DNA of 64,000 nt from Paroedura picta (GCF_049243985.1 NC_135379.1:17134001-17198000); one strand, 5' to 3'; shown: positions 10,519 to 23,798, counted from the stretch's first letter. Program-made: numbers and translations. The notes: generated from the sequence alone by a model not told the origin.

Positions 10519-11980
10519 CACTAATTCATCAAGCTGGAGGTAATCATGGAGTGGAAGGGCTGAAGCAAAAATATCAGAGCGGTTTAGAGCTTACTAAGAT
10601 TTTTTCTGTTTTATAACTTCAAGACGCAGATGGTAGCCGATATAATTCTTCCCCAGTCTATATGGACTACTGTAATGAAATTACCTCAGAGAACATTTGT
10701 AACAGCCACTGCTAAATCATAGAATGTCTAAAGGACGGTTCATAGGCCATTTATTTTGATATAATTTTCTTGGAATCAATAGGCCCTCCGTACGAGAAAT
10801 CTGCCACTGAGCAGAATATAAAGTCCCCCCCCCTCTGCTTTTGTCACTCCTGCAGTTGCCACTGAGTTGTAATTAGGGGTGTGCGTTCGACTCTGTTTCA
10901 GTTGGAAAAAATACCCCAAACATACCTTTGCCAGTATTTCCAGGTATTTCTTAAAGCCAAACACAGATTAGAGAATCTGACTGGCTACTGGTATGGATGT
11001 TCTTGAATAAAGCCCAAAACATTTGGCTTTTTGTTGGATATACTCAGCTATACTCAATAGCTCCTGGTGGAGAGGTTTAAAGTTTGTGTGGAATTTTGTT
11101 GTTGTTTGGAACTGGCAGTAGCCGGGGATAAGGTTTCTTTCCTTCTGCTTTGGTGCTTTGGAGCTGGTTTAAAACTTTGTTAACTTACACATTTTTTGTT
11201 TTTGGGGGGAGGGGGCTGGCATTCTTAAAAATCTATTATTTTATTTTACCACCTTTCACCAGTTTTTTTCCCTTCTGTTTCTCTTTTTGGGGAGTCATGG
11301 GTGAGGCTTTGTTGTTTGTTTTCTCTGCTCCCCCCCCACACACACACATATCTTTCCCCTTCTTCATTTTTCTTTTCTGAGGTGTGTGGTTGTGTTGGGT
11401 GTGAATGTGCAAGCACTTCCAGCTAGTGATGGACAATCCCCATTCACAGAGTGTCAGATGTGTAGGGCCTGAATCAGTCAAGAGAGAAACCTCAATCATC
11501 TCCCAACTACCAGCTTGTGTAACCATCTGAAGAAGCACTACCAGGGACTGTGTTTTTTGGGAGGGGGAGAGGCTGCTGCAGGGGCACCCCGGCAGCCACT
11601 ATCAGCCAGCCAGGAGGTGAGTCATCCAGCTGCCCCTGGATATTCCACTATAGATAAAGGGCACCAAGCATCTCGGACAGAGATGCATGGTGAGGTTAGC
11701 ATTAGGCTCTGGCGGGGGGGGGGGGGGGAGGAGGGACAGCAAGTAAGAGATGACCAGATCAGTTCCTCCTTTTCCAGATACTTGGAAACAGCCATCTCTT
11801 TTCTGTGGTCATGCTGCTCCAGGAAGCTTATCCCATTTGTTCCACATCGATGAAGAGTTTGTTGCCCTTGTTGTACAGGGCTGCCAGGGACCACAGGAAG
11901 GCACAGTTGACCCTTGCTTGTGGGAGGGCTCTGTACTTCATGTCTGACACCTAGACTCAAGGATACAAGGTGGATCTGTC
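10519..11980. other. Gene-free stretch with simple repeats
   Basis: No gene is supported. A G run lies at about 11,711-11,729 and a CA run at 11,338-11,349. The last 300 bases may already belong to the decayed hAT element whose transposase remnant is recognisable from about 12,000. Confidence 0.4.
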
Positions 11981-11989
11981 ACCCTGCAC

Positions 11990-12400
11990 ACTGGTGACAA
12001 ACCAGTGATGTTTTTGGTGGAAGAATCAAGTGTTAGGCAGGGTGAGGGTTGCTGGGCTGGATATTGCTTGGCTCTGTTCCACCTTGAGTTGCTTGACAGG
12101 TGGACAACAGATCAGCCATAACAAAAAGTAGTTAGTGGCATGGAAAGGCAGGGACCTCTCCGTGGGCTTAATGGTTACCAATGGTGGCATGAACACGAGG
12201 GCAGTGGCACAAGCACTGGGCCTCAGGCACGCTTATTGTGTGGTCCATCTCCTCCATTTGATTGTTAAGGGTGTCTTGGGGTTAGGTTCTGCAGAGAATC
12301 CCAGTTTGGATTCTGAGACCCATGAGTTCAGGCATCTCCTCCAGAAATGACAGTATATCACCGGTCACTTCTCATGTAGGAAGACAATTATGACAAAGAC
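11990..12400 (+). pseudogene. Decayed hAT transposase fragment
   Basis: The 71-codon frame at 12135-12350 reads VTNGGMNTRAVAQALGLRHA and then CVVHLLHLIVKGVLGLG. This matches the hAT/ZBED transposase core, where the usual form is VTDNGxNM...C-x2-H-x2-L-x-L. The Asp of the usual VTDNG motif is Asn here, and only a small part of the roughly 600-residue family protein is readable, so it is inactive. It lies directly upstream of two SINEs that interrupt the rest. Confidence 0.75.
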
Positions 12401-12410
12401 AAAGAAAGAG

Positions 12411-12675
12411 AGTTGGTTCTTATATGCCACTTTTCTCTACCCGAAGGAGTCTCAAAGCAGCTTACAGTCACCTTCCCTTTCCTCTCCCCACAACAGATAC
12501 CCTGAGACACAGGTGAGGCTGAGAGAGCCCTGATCTCACTGCTCGGTCAGAACAGCTTTATCAGTCCTGTAGCGAGCCCAAGGCCACCCAGCTGGCTGCA
12601 TGTGGGGAAGTGCGGAATCAAACCCGGCTCACCAGATTAGAAGTCTGCACTCCTAACCACTACACCAAGCTGACT
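12411..12675 (-). repeat. tRNA-derived squamate SINE, near full length
   Basis: The minus orientation shows tRNA-like head sequence at the right end (reverse of CCTAACCACTACACCAAGCT), B-box-like GGTTTGATTCCGC, the GGGGAGAGGAAAGGG body and a GGCATATAAGAACCAACT tail at the left. A short duplication, TCTAACCACTACACCAAGCT, follows at 12,678-12,698. Confidence 0.88.
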
Positions 12676-12699
12676 CTCTAACCACTACACCAAGCTGAA

Positions 12700-12935
12700 G
12701 GACTCTATCTGCAGAGCCTCAAAGCGTCCTGCAATCACCTTCCCTTCTCTCCCCCCAACAGATACCCTGTGAGTTAGGTGGGACCAAGAGACAGAAGTGA
12801 TCTGTGAGAACAGCTCTAACAGGACAAAGACTAGCCCAAGGTCATCCAGCTGGTTGCATGTGTAGGAGCAGGGAATCAACCCCAGCTCACCAGATTAGAA
12901 GCCACCACTCTTAACCACTACACCATGCCACATAC
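12700..12935 (-). repeat. tRNA-derived squamate SINE, second tandem copy
   Basis: It has the same orientation and family as its left neighbour, but diverged: CCTTCCCTTCTCTCC body and a TTAACCACTACACCATGCC head. The two copies lie back to back, separated by the duplicated head piece. Confidence 0.82.
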
Positions 12936-13639
12936 CAGGAGAACTGAAGCAGGGGGACCACTCTGGAAGGAAAAGGAGACTGATGCACATAGTCCGGCCA
13001 ATTACTGGGCAGGATGCTGTAATAATATTCTAGCAGTCTGAACCTCTTTCTGCTGATCAAATGTACTTCCTACTAATTAGGCTTAGCAAAGCGTATCATG
13101 GAATCAGCCTCTCTCACACTGTAGCGTCTGTGAAAAATGGCAGACAGGAAGTTTACTTTTCAACAAACTGAATTATTTCATTCTCTCCTCTGTGTTCTTT
13201 TCCACAGAGATTCCATCCTTCCGGGAGGCTGGTGTTTGTCTCTGTAGGATAGTAAGTTAAGACAAGTCCTTCTGCTTCAGCAACTGCAAGGCTAAACATC
13301 AGAAGCGGCATTGACATTCAAAGAGACAATTATGCCATTAAGCATCTCTGGGGTAGTTAGTTACCATGGAGAACAAAACACTGTCACCACCATGCTGAAT
13401 TCTTCAGGCCAACCTGCTTGAAAGCTAATCAGAATGGAACAGAACACCGTGTTAATTACAAAATAAATTATCTGGCTCCTGACAATAAAGGTAAAGTTAA
13501 TGAAAAGCACAGGACGTTCGGGGGGAGGGGGGAGGATGTCTTACATTTAGGCAACCCAACCCAACCTTGTTTGCTTGTGCACTGCTTCACTCACACCTAC
13601 TGAAAGAGATGTTCACATGGCACTGCTCTGTATTACGAG

Positions 13640-13885
13640 AAGAGCTGGTTTTTATACTCCGCTTTTCACTGCCCAAAGGAGTCTCAAAGCAGCTTAGAAT
13701 CCCTTTCCGTTCCTCTCCTCACAACAGACACCCTGTGAGTTAGGTGAGTTCTGTGAGAACAGCACTAACAGGACTGTGACAGGCCCAAGGTCACCCAGCT
13801 GGCTGTATGTGGAGGAGTGGGGAATCAAACCTGGCACTTCAGATGAAAATCTGACTTTCTTAACCTCTGCACCACGATGGCTCTC
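13640..13885 (-). repeat. tRNA-derived squamate SINE
   Basis: The minus orientation is shown by a TTTTTATACTCCGCTTTTCA tail at the left, CACAACAGACACCCTGTGAG in the middle and a head ending TTAACCTCTGCACCACGATG at the right. Confidence 0.85.
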
Positions 13886-15390
13886 AAATCAGAGAGTCCC
13901 CAGCTAGAGATGGGAAGCTGGGTTGGGATGACAGTAAATGTCAGTAACTATTCCCTTGGCTTTTTATCACATCAGTCATCCAAGGAGCTCAGGGATTTGC
14001 ACATGGCTCTTACCCAAGGTCTTCTCACAAAAAAGGGAGAAGAGATAAAACTACAGGCCAGTGAGTCTGACCTTAGTTGCAGGCAAGATAATAGAGCAGA
14101 TTTTAAAAGGGGGTGATCTGCAAATACCTGAAGGACAAGTCCATATCCTCTATTGATTCAAAAGGAAGTGTGGCTTCATTAAAAGAATATCCTTTGAGAT
14201 TTATATGTCACCGAAGAAACGGTGGTGAAAATCTTTTCTAAATTGGTAAACCTTTTGGTAAGATTTGGTAAATAGATTTGGGAAAGAAAAGTAAGTTTTG
14301 TTTTGAACTTCCAGGTGGGGCCCGGTGTCCTCCTGGCATTGCAACCAATCCACATATAGCAGGTACCAGTTCCTATGGGGTAAATGGCAACTTCAACTAG
14401 CAAACTCATATCCTCATGGACCTTCCTCCTCCTTCTAAACCCCATGCTCCACAAACAACATCCTCAAATCTCCACAAATTTCCCAAGATGGAGTTGGCAG
14501 ATATAATTAACTTGCATATTTATTACATAACTCCATTCAATAGTTTATATTAACAATAGCCACTGTACTCTGTACTCTTATGATCCCTAAGGCAGTGTGC
14601 ACACATGTAAAGGATCACACCTTGAATAAATAAATCTCTATTGGTTTTAAAAATGCTTTTGGGCTCAAATTTTGATGGGTATATAACAGTTAGACTCTCA
14701 AGGTATATACTTAATAGTAAAGAATATCACATCCGATCTTAACTACCTCCTTCCCTTCAGTAAAAGCATGGCTGGTGTGTTGCAGCTCTGAAACCAGATG
14801 GGATTTCGGATCTTCTGTCCTGTAAATGTATGATTATAACTTCCGTAATCTTTCATTCAGCTGCATGATATTTTTGTATTTTACTGATTTATGACAAGTG
14901 TAGCATACCAAAATTGTACATGGCTTAAGGACATGTTTTAATAAACATCTGTTTCAGCACTTCCCCTGTTCTGGGAGATTAAGCCAAGTTTGCTGATGGC
15001 AAATTACAGTTTATGTTTCCAAGATAAAGAGGCACTTAAGGATCATCCGAAAAACTGGAGAGAGAAAATGAAAAGGATTTCAGTATTTAACAAACACAAA
15101 TTGATTTCTCTGTGCTTAGTTAAATTGTGTTTGTTTCAGTCTAGTAGGAAGGTCCTCAAAATAACAAATGTATAATTTTTCAATCATATGCCATGGTCAC
15201 AACTATCGATTTCAGCATGGAGAACAGTCACTTGACATCATATTTAAGTAAAAGCAGAAAATGACTGGTTAACATATTTAGTTTCCATGAAAAGTCTCTG
15301 CCCCACCATACATTAAACAAAGGCTGGGTTTTCTCCAAAATTGTCTGTGCTCTTGCATGGAAGTTCTTAATTCAGAACAGAAATCAGAAG
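13886..15390. other. Gene-free stretch
   Basis: AT-rich. Part of it (14,305-14,440) resembles the dispersed 'CTTCCAGGTGGGGCC' repeat seen elsewhere in the window. No gene or RNA is supported. Confidence 0.4.
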
Positions 15391-15503
15391 GATGGGATGG
15401 GATAGATAGATTGATAATAGAGGGAAGAGGGAGGGACGGGGAGAGAGAGAGAGAGAAGAGAGAGAGATGATAGAGATGATAGATAGATAGGAGAGAGAGA
15501 GAG
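15391..15503 (+). repeat. GATA/GA compound microsatellite
   Basis: Alternating GATA, GGGA and GA runs. Open frames on the minus strand here translate the repeat into Ser/Leu runs and are not genes. Confidence 0.92.
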
Positions 15504-16166
15504 GCCACCACTCCAAGCCAAGCTGGCTTGGGCAGGTAGCACAGTAAAAACCCCCACAGTAAAACCCCAATAAAACAGTTACCCATCCCCAGCAGCTAAA
15601 AAGACCCCTCCCTCTTCCCCCCACTCAATAGACCAACAGTACCTAATGCCTCCGTGAACAGTTGGAAGGGGGTGGGCAGGGGGTAGCCAGCAAATTGGAT
15701 CCCGTGGTTCCATTCTGTTAATGGCAGAACCTTCCTCTAGTTCAAAGAACCATCTCTTTACTGAGCATTTCTCATCAACTGGAGAAAAGCACTTTGCACT
15801 GGAGGAGGTGCACACCATTAGCGGCACAGAAACTTTGGCTCTCAATCTCAGTGTAAATTTTGCATTTTCATTGCAGACACAACAAAGATGCAACTGATCT
15901 CCAAATCAATTTAATTGCCCCAAGGCTTCCAATAAAACTAGTGGACTGAAACTTTGTGAACATGTTATTATAATTTTTGGAGGTAGAATCCCTGGCACTT
16001 TCATATAACTAAGCTTAACTACATCCATGAATTCACCACCACCATGCTTCTGACGATGACTTATTACCAACCAGCTGTCACAAGCCACTTTCGCATGGGG
16101 AGATGATCAAGGGAAAGAGCTAATTGCTGTTATCACCCTAATGCTGTTTACACCCTAATGCAGATG

Positions 16167-16280
16167 CCTGGGATGGCCAAACTGTGAGTTTCCAAATATC
16201 AATGGGCTACAATTCCCAGCAGGGGCTCATGGAGGATTGTAGTCCATGGACATCTGGAGAGCCACAGTTTGGCCACCCTG
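16167..16280. mobile_element. Diverged palindromic hAT element, copy B
   Basis: The left arm (TGGGATGGCCAAACTGTGAG...GGGCTACAATTCCCAGCA) and right arm (GATTGTAGTCCATGGACATC ... CCACAGTTTGGCCACCCTG) pair as imperfect reverse complements. It belongs to the same superfamily as the 136-bp copies but is older. No convincing target duplication remains. Confidence 0.75.
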
Positions 16281-18430
16281 TGATAAAACTTCCCAGAATG
16301 CAGTTGGTAGCAACAAGTTATCAAGTCCTTTGGGTCAGGTCAGCACTCAGCGGAAGGGTATGTGGGTACTGAAGCGCCAGAGGAAAGCAAGGAAAGCAAT
16401 GACTGGGTACATTTTTCTGCTCTGTTCCATTGACAGTGCAAGATTAGATTTGCAGAACACTACATGCAATGGTACTATTAATTTCTTACATGTGCTGTAT
16501 AGGGCCATTTTTGTAGGAAGGGTTTGAAGCAGCAGCAGACATAGAACTTTGGCTATATTTATTCTAATGTCTCACCTGCCTCTCTGCCCAAGTCATATTT
16601 GAATACAGTTTGTGAAATTAGCATTAGGAATGTATGTTCCAGGAGAGGCTAAAATGGCACATTAACTGCATCTGAGCTATGCTTGCATACAAACATATGA
16701 ATCCCTCTTCAATTAAAGCTGCAATCTACCCCTCGGTGTGCTCCATACCCTGCTTCAGGAATTAAATTATGTTCTTCAATTAGCTGTATCTTTCTCTCTG
16801 CAGTTCTAGTTTCCACTCCATCAAAGAGCTAGTTTACTAAATCAATTTTAGACTCCATTAATTTCAGCTTTCTTTAGCAGACACTTCTGAAACTTGACCC
16901 GCTCATAGTAGTATTTCACCCTCAAAGCGCATCTCAATCTTTCCCCTAAAATCTTGTAACCACTGTACGGCATACAAGATAAAAGATGTCTAATTAGCCC
17001 TAAAATTTCATTATCTTTTGCTCATTGGATTGGATCCAATGAAGCATTTGCTGAACAAGAATAGATCTCTCTCCCATCTCTCTCTGTTCCCTGCAGTTCT
17101 CTTCGTCCAACTGAAAAAGTTCTCCTGAGAAGGGCCAGCTCTTGGTTGGAATACCTGGGGATTTTAGGGGGTGGAGCCTAATGGAAGCAGGGTTTGGGGA
17201 GAGAAGGAACTTCAATAGGGTATAATCCCATGGAGTCCACCTTCCAAAATGGCCATTTCTTCCAGGTAAACTGATGCCTGTCATCTAAAGATCTCCAAAA
17301 ATTTCAGTTTTTTCTTTGGGAAACTTAGTTGTGTAATTTCCCAGTAGTCATTTCTTTTATCTAACTAAATAAATGCTGCATGTTTCTATATCTATCTGTC
17401 TATAAAGTCAACGCCATTTGCTGAACTCTAAAGACTGATTCACATGTACAGTTATGTTTTATTACATTGTGTTTTATTACATTGGATGTATGGCAACTGA
17501 ATCTGTGAGCTTCAACTGTATGGCACTGTGTGACTGGCAACATGAAAGTTGTCTCTCGTGGAATATCTGAAGTCAGGTGTCATTCTTAGATGACCATGTA
17601 AGCATGAACCAAGTTCAAACTCTTGCTCAGATAATTTAAAAAATGTGTTTCCCTTAAGAGCTGGAACAGATAAGCAAGATGGCTTTCTCTAATTCACAGT
17701 GAACACATATGCAATCTCTGTGCAATGTACACATGAATTGCATTTATATATTCATTAATTAATTCTTATGTCACATTTCATGCATGTATAAATGAATATA
17801 TGATTAAAACTGCACACTTCTCCAGGTTGTGGTCCACGATTTCATTGTAAAATGAATGCACATGGGTTCTTCCTTAAAAACAGGGGTATAGCACAAGATG
17901 TATGAGCATTCACTGCAGAAAGTGAACAGGGCTTGATACGTTACCTGGCATACCAGAAAGCTTTGTCCTATTGAAAAGAAAGGAACATAAACCCTCACCA
18001 TGAGCATCACTGCTTTCAGTGGAATATATAAACTAGTTGACTCCATAAAATTCTGCACACAGCCATGAGATCACCGTACTACATAAATCATGCCATGCTC
18101 TGGTAGTTACTCTCTAGCTTGTAACCAAGAAGGGAATACTATCAGAATTACATAACACAGGCTGTAATTGTTCGCTTTTGGATGTGGAGCTTGATGCCTT
18201 ATGCTTAATTGTTTGAAATATTTGAAAACAGCCTTTCTCCATGCAGCAGTCCTAAAGGAGTTTGCAACTGGACTAAGGAGCTACGAGTCATTATCATGAA
18301 TAGATCAAGCTGAGATCAGTAAAAAGAGCCAGCCTGAATCCAGACTCAATGGTCTCATCCATGTCCAGTTGCTCCTCACCCTCTACCTTTTCGGTATCTT
18401 CCATTTCAGTATAGCTGAAGAAATGTGCAT
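16281..18430. other. Gene-free stretch with one old repeat
   Basis: The part at 17,090-17,290 (GGAATACCTGGGGATTTTAG, then CCAAAATGGCCATTTCTTCC) belongs to a dispersed repeat also seen at 20,575-20,870. The part at 16,560-16,960 is AT-rich and looks single-copy. No gene is supported. Confidence 0.45.
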
Positions 18431-18535
18431 GCATACGAAAGTGTATACCTTGACTGGTCTTAAAGGTGGCCCTGGACTCAAATTTTGTTCTGCTGCTCCA
18501 GTTCTGCTGCTACCCACCTGAATGTGCTAGAATAC
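18431..18535 (+). repeat. Old dispersed repeat of the 'CGAAAGCTCA...GGTCTTAAAGGTG' type
   Basis: It shares the order CATACGAAAG, TGGTCTTAAAGGTGGCC, GGACTCAAATTTTGTTCTGC and CTGCTACCCACCTGAAT with better copies at 28,641-28,764 and 61,845-61,945. The class is not assigned with confidence. Confidence 0.6.
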
Positions 18536-18824
18536 TTGTTCTGGAAGATGCTACATTTCCATTCAAATGTGTTCAAGAGCTTTTAATGATCTCATAAAAT
18601 TGTCAACGTGGATTCTAAAGATACTCCCTGGGCAAGCCAAAAGTGGCCTTTATTAGCACGTATGGTTACTACTAGTGGTAAAGTTAAACTATGTTCTGCA
18701 GGTGGTGCTGCCTGTAAAAACTGGGTTGAGTTTTGCCTCTTGTCTCGTCTAACTCAATGCTACAGCAGTAGGGGAAGTATGCTGTTTAAGAAGATAGTTT
18801 CAAGGGGAAAGGTAAACCGTAGAG

Positions 18825-18960
18825 CAGGGGTAGTCAACCTGTGGTCCTCCAGATGTCCATGGACTACAATTCCCATGAGCCCCTGCCAGCATTCGCTGGC
18901 AGGGGCTCATGGGAATTGTAGTCCATGGACATCTGGAGGACCACAGGTTGACTACCCCTG
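18825..18960. mobile_element. Palindromic hAT (Buster-like) element, 136 bp, copy C
   Basis: The arms are near-perfect inverted copies with ends CAGGGGTAGTCAACCTGTGG. Target duplication is CCGTAGAG (18817-18824) against CCATAGAG (18961-18968), a 7 of 8 match with central TA. Confidence 0.95.
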
Positions 18961-18968
18961 CCATAGAG

Positions 18969-20574
18969 GACACTGCTTTAGAGATGCATTTGCGCACATC
19001 CCTCTCATCAAGTGAATGCACTACCACAGTCCTCTGCCACTTCTCCAAATATACAATGATTTATTGCAGCTTCTGGGAGTTTAAACTAAAAAAAAACAAC
19101 CAAACGCATTCAAAGACTGGGGGAGACGAGACCTTACATGGAGCCAGCCTTTCTCTCAATAGCACATTTGTAGGAAGGGTTAGCATGTCCAAGGCTCTGT
19201 GGTGTGCGAAATGCTCAGGGTTGGAGATCACAGGCAAGAGGCAAGGAAAAGCAGACAAAAGTAAACATTACATTCTTTTCTAGGCAAACCCATCGACAAA
19301 GAGGCGTGGGGGCATAAAGCCGCTAAGAACGGTATTATTTTCGTCTCATGCACTTCTCGTGTTATTAAGAATAATTTGGGCCCAGCAAGAAGCAAGTGCT
19401 TTTAAGACGAGCATCCCAGTGTCTACTAGCGCCACTTTCTGTCAATAGCCTTCTAAAATAATAAAATGAATAATGCTTTCTGGTTTTACATGCCTTTATT
19501 TGCTATTCCCAAGATTAGCCTCTAAGCAACCAATTCGTCACCTTAATCCAGCACTGAGGGAGGGGATAATTACCCCCTTGAACTAAGAAGGAATTGGCAT
19601 TCCTAAGCACGCAGGGGGTAATAAAAATGTCAGGGTTGGTTTACTCTGGGTTTCCAGCAATACTTAGCCCCATTCTAATGGAGGCAAAGATAATGTCTAG
19701 ACTCAAAGGACCAGCCGTGGTCTTGACATTGATGTGACTTGATCTATGGACTGTTTTAAGCACCCTGATAACTGGTTTTCAATGACTCAATGGATATTAC
19801 TGAACTGAAATGTGAAGTTTATTGAAAGCTGTTGCTGCTGCTGCTTCTTTTTTTATTAAAAATGTATTCACCCTCTGAACAAAAGAAGCCCCCAAGATGC
19901 TTTCTATTCCTCACACAGCCAATCTTATCTAAAAGGGAAGCGTTTTATTAGAGTGACTGCTTGAGGCAATACAATATATTTTTACTCACAAAAAAAGAAA
20001 CCACTTTGATTAAAGTTCATTTTTTTTAAAGCTATTTCAATATTGGTGCTTTCCCAAATGCATTCATTGATACAGATCAAAACTCTTCCTAGAAGTCAAA
20101 ATGATTATTCCTGTTGCTACTGGAGGAGACCTCTGTGCTCGGCCTCCACTTGGCTGAAATGACTACTGAAGTGGATTCTTTCCTGCTTCTCTACCAAATA
20201 GTGTCATGGGTTTTTTTATAACTTAGAAGGAAGAAATCATCTGGACCATGAGGTAGAGTGGAGTCTAAGAATGGCAGATCTCCCACAAAGTTGAAATTAT
20301 GGCCATGACACCTTTCTGGCAATATTAAGGGAAAACACTTCTATTTTCATGATTTTGCAGTCTGGTTACAGTAGCCAGTAGTTGTTTTCCAGCTTCCCAC
20401 CTATATTTATCTTTCAGCAGTATCTGTGATATTAAGGGTGAGAGGGGAGCAAGCACAATGTTTAAGCAATGAAAAATGGTTTGGCTATTACTTTATATAT
20501 CATACCGGGACCATTGTAAGGCAATGGGGAAAAGCAAGTTGATATATATACCATACTCCAACTAGTTATGGTTA
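18969..20574. other. Gene-free stretch
   Basis: AT-rich, single-copy in appearance. No supported gene, RNA or element. Confidence 0.4.
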
Positions 20575-20870
20575 CCAGACTCCAGGTGATGCCTGGAGAT
20601 TGCCTAGAATTCCACCTGATCTCCATACTTCAAGGACCACTTCCCTTGGAGATAATGGCTGCTTTTGAGGGTGGCCTGTAAGGTTAGCACTACTGGGTTG
20701 GGAAATGATTGGTGATTAGAAGATGGAGCCTGAGAAGCACAGAGCCTGAGGGAAGAAGGAAGCTCAGCAGGGATGTGATAAAGTACAGTCCATCTCTCAA
20801 GCAGCCATTTTCTTCAGAAGAACTGATCTCTGAGGTCTGGAGGTTGGCAGCCCTTTTGGACTCTCCAGCA
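20575..20870. repeat. Dispersed squamate repeat (unclassified)
   Basis: Its pieces are CTCCAGGTGATGCCTGGAGA, GGTTGGGAAATGATTGGTGA, CAGCCATTTTCTTCAGAAGA and TGATCTCTGAGGTCTGGAGG. Parts of the same unit are recognisable at 17,090-17,290, 21,935-22,030 and 24,060-24,140. The repetition within the window supports a mobile repeat, but no ends could be set. Confidence 0.5.
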
Positions 20871-20962
20871 TCACATCCCTGCTGACCGCCTTCTCCCCTG
20901 TCCAAATTCTATCTTCCCTAGGCTTGGCCCCAAACCTCCAGGAATTTCTCAACTAAGAACTG

Positions 20963-21240
20963 GAGCCAGTTTGGTGTAGTGGTTAGGAGTGCGGACTTCT
21001 AATCTGGCATGCTGGGTTCGATTCTGCACTCCCCCACATGCAGCCAGCTGGGTGACCTTGGGCTCGCCACGGCACTGATAAAACTGTTCTGACCGAGCAG
21101 TGATAGCAGGGCTCTCTCAGACTCATCTACCTCACAGGGTGTCTGTTGTGGGGAGAGGAAAGGGAAGGGGACTGTAAGCTGCTTTGAGCCTCCTTCGGGT
21201 AGAGAAAAGTGGCATATAAGAACCAACTCTTTTTCTTCTT
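20963..21240 (+). repeat. tRNA-derived squamate SINE, full length (reference copy)
   Basis: It starts GAGCCAGTTTGGTGTAGTGG (A box), with B box GGGTTCGATTCTGCA near 21,013. The body CTCACAGGGTGTCTGTTGTG and GGGTAGAGAAAAGTGGCATA follows, with a TCTTTTTCTTCTT tail. It is the clearest complete copy here and the template for calling the others. Confidence 0.92.
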
Positions 21241-23798
21241 CAAACCTAAGCATATTGTATTTATCTATTTATTGGATTTATAGCCACTTTCAGAAACCAG
21301 CTTGTGGCGGGTCACACAAAATCCATACAATAAAACCCAATAAAGCCCCAATTTCTAAAATACAACAAAAACCTCAACAAATGGCAAGAAAAATCATAGC
21401 CCTCCTTAAAAAGGAAGGCCCTTACAAGAGCAGCATGGTGGGGGGGAACCAAGATGTTCGGCGCCAATATGTTCAGGTGCCAGTGCCAAGGGGGACCCAT
21501 ACCACCTGTTCAGTGCCCACTTTGTATGAGAAAAGGTGAACTGATGCAGTGATTGTCAATTATCATGCCATTTATATTTAGGGTGTCATACAATTGCAAA
21601 AAAAAGCTCCCAGGAAGCTCAGAGGGAGAGCACAAAGAACCTCCTCTGTTGTACCCTGCCTCCCCCCTCCCCTGCACTCACATACACAATGAACTAGAGT
21701 AAACCACCTCTAAACATTACAATTCCAATTTGCCACCATGACTGATATTAGTTGATATACCTATCTAATTTGCCATTTAAAAGGGTGGGAGGATGAAGCA
21801 GAAACTGGAAGTGATGTAGTTCTGATGTCACTTCCCCCCCCCCCCCAGCTGTTGCTTAGAGTAGCTGGCAAAGATGGCTGCCAGCAGGCGACCTCAGAAG
21901 CCTGGTAACTCTAGATTAGGATTGCCATAGAATCTAAAAAAGTCACACACATCCCTCCCAAAACTGATTCTGTAATCTGGACATAAATTCCAGGAGATTT
22001 TCAGGCCCTGTCTAGAGACTGGCAACCCTACCCTAGATATAAATGACGCAATAATTGACAGTAGTCACTGCATCAGTTCACCTTTTTCATGCAAAGTGGG
22101 TGCTGAAGCTGTATGACTGCTTTTTAAGCCTTGAAGTATCCCTTAAAAATCCAATAGCCACAAATACCAGGATACAGTTATTTCTGAAAGGATGAGTACT
22201 GCTTTCAGGTTATAATCTCTATCCGGAGCTCCAGGTGATTTATTAATTTACTGCATTTTATAGTCCAACTTTAGATGGTGTAATTTCTCTAGGTGTGAAA
22301 AAGTCCTAAAGCTGAGCTCCAAAGTGTCTGTACTCCGCAGTATCCATCCATGAACATATGCAATGTGGACCTATGGAACAGCCTCAGTAGCACATCTATA
22401 GGTATTCAAAGCAGATACCACCTGGCTTGTTTTCCAAATGAAATCATAGCATATTGATCTGTATGAGACTGCTCAAAACAGGGATATCTACCCTGTGGCC
22501 ATCACTACCTTGGAAAGCTTAAGAAAATCTCATTAGCTTGAAACCGAAGAACTAAAGTCTGTGCATGTACTGATTTTACCTCAGAAATTTCAACCCCTGA
22601 TTTCATCTGACCTTCCCTTTTGTTATTTTTGAATTTCAAAACATCTCAAGTGCCATTTAAGTTGTTTAAGTTAAAGTGGGCTCCTGATCCTTCCTCAGGT
22701 CCCTGGGCTGAGCAATCAGTCAAAATATTATAATGTGACAGCAGGGGACAGCCAGAATTCTTCAGCAAAGAAGAAAATACATTATTTGGGTGGCTCAGTC
22801 AGTGTAGGGAAAGAAAAACATAGGGAAAATTTTGCCTCTGAGAGAAGGAAGTGGATGAGGTTGTCACAGGGACCTAGAAACCTATAAAGCAAATAAGGCT
22901 GGATGATAACAGAATAAAATTCCTATGCTGTGTCCAACGCAAAATCCCTTTCAGACTGTTAATAAATCTTCACAACAAACACACACACAGCCACAGGCTA
23001 GGGAATTTTTCTCCGTCAATAAAATGTAGCTGTCAATTGCATAATGGGTATGAAACCATGATAAATAACTTACTTGTAGTGTTGATCATTTACATTGTCA
23101 CCAGGGGCTGCAAGTCATTCTTAAAGGTACAGGAGGACAGGAAAAAACTCCAGCAAATCTTATTTACTTGACGTTATAACTGAAATCATACCAACAACCC
23201 CTGAGCATCTTTAGTGGAGAGAAGAAAGCCTCTGTTGAAGTACTGTTTTGCCACAGAGGTCCTCCTTGAGATAAACATTATACATAAGCTGGTAGCAGAA
23301 CAACAAGGAAACAATGCCCTGAAAGGTACTCTGTTTTTCTTAGCCAGTCCTGGTGAGCCAGGATGATTCCTAGCATGGACCGTGTTCATCCTAAATCAAT
23401 GCAAGTATATGGGAGAAAAACCCTACATGTGCATTGTAGCTTTCAAGTGTCTAGCCAGAGGGAGGTTTTCTGGCCTAGGCACTGAAATAAAGTACCTGGT
23501 TCTCGGCAGGAGTAATGGGTTGAAAGTTTGATAGCGAACACAGAGGGATCTATTAGGACAGACTCATTTCATTTCTGTCAGGACTGAATGACTAGCAGGA
23601 TGTGCCTAAATAACTTCTGGCACAAAAGATATGGCATAGCACACCTGGCATGGTAAACATTCATACCCTTATGATTTCTTCTTCCCACATAAAAATTGGA
23701 TGGAGGGGGAACTAGATCAAAAACCAATGCTTGTTTCGATATGTAGATTTTGAACAATGCTTTCTCCCAAGTGGAAGATGATAGCCAGGCATATAGAG
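21241..23798. other. Gene-free stretch
   Basis: A C run lies at 21,834-21,846 and a diverged piece of the unclassified repeat at 21,935-22,030. Nothing codes for a recognisable protein. Confidence 0.4.

Noticed and set aside
11150-11538. Overlapping open frames rich in Phe, Lys and Pro
   Set aside because: They come from T-rich and CA-rich simple sequence; the two strands contradict each other.
15278-15624. Long minus-strand frames rich in Ser and Leu
   Set aside because: They translate a GA/GATA microsatellite.
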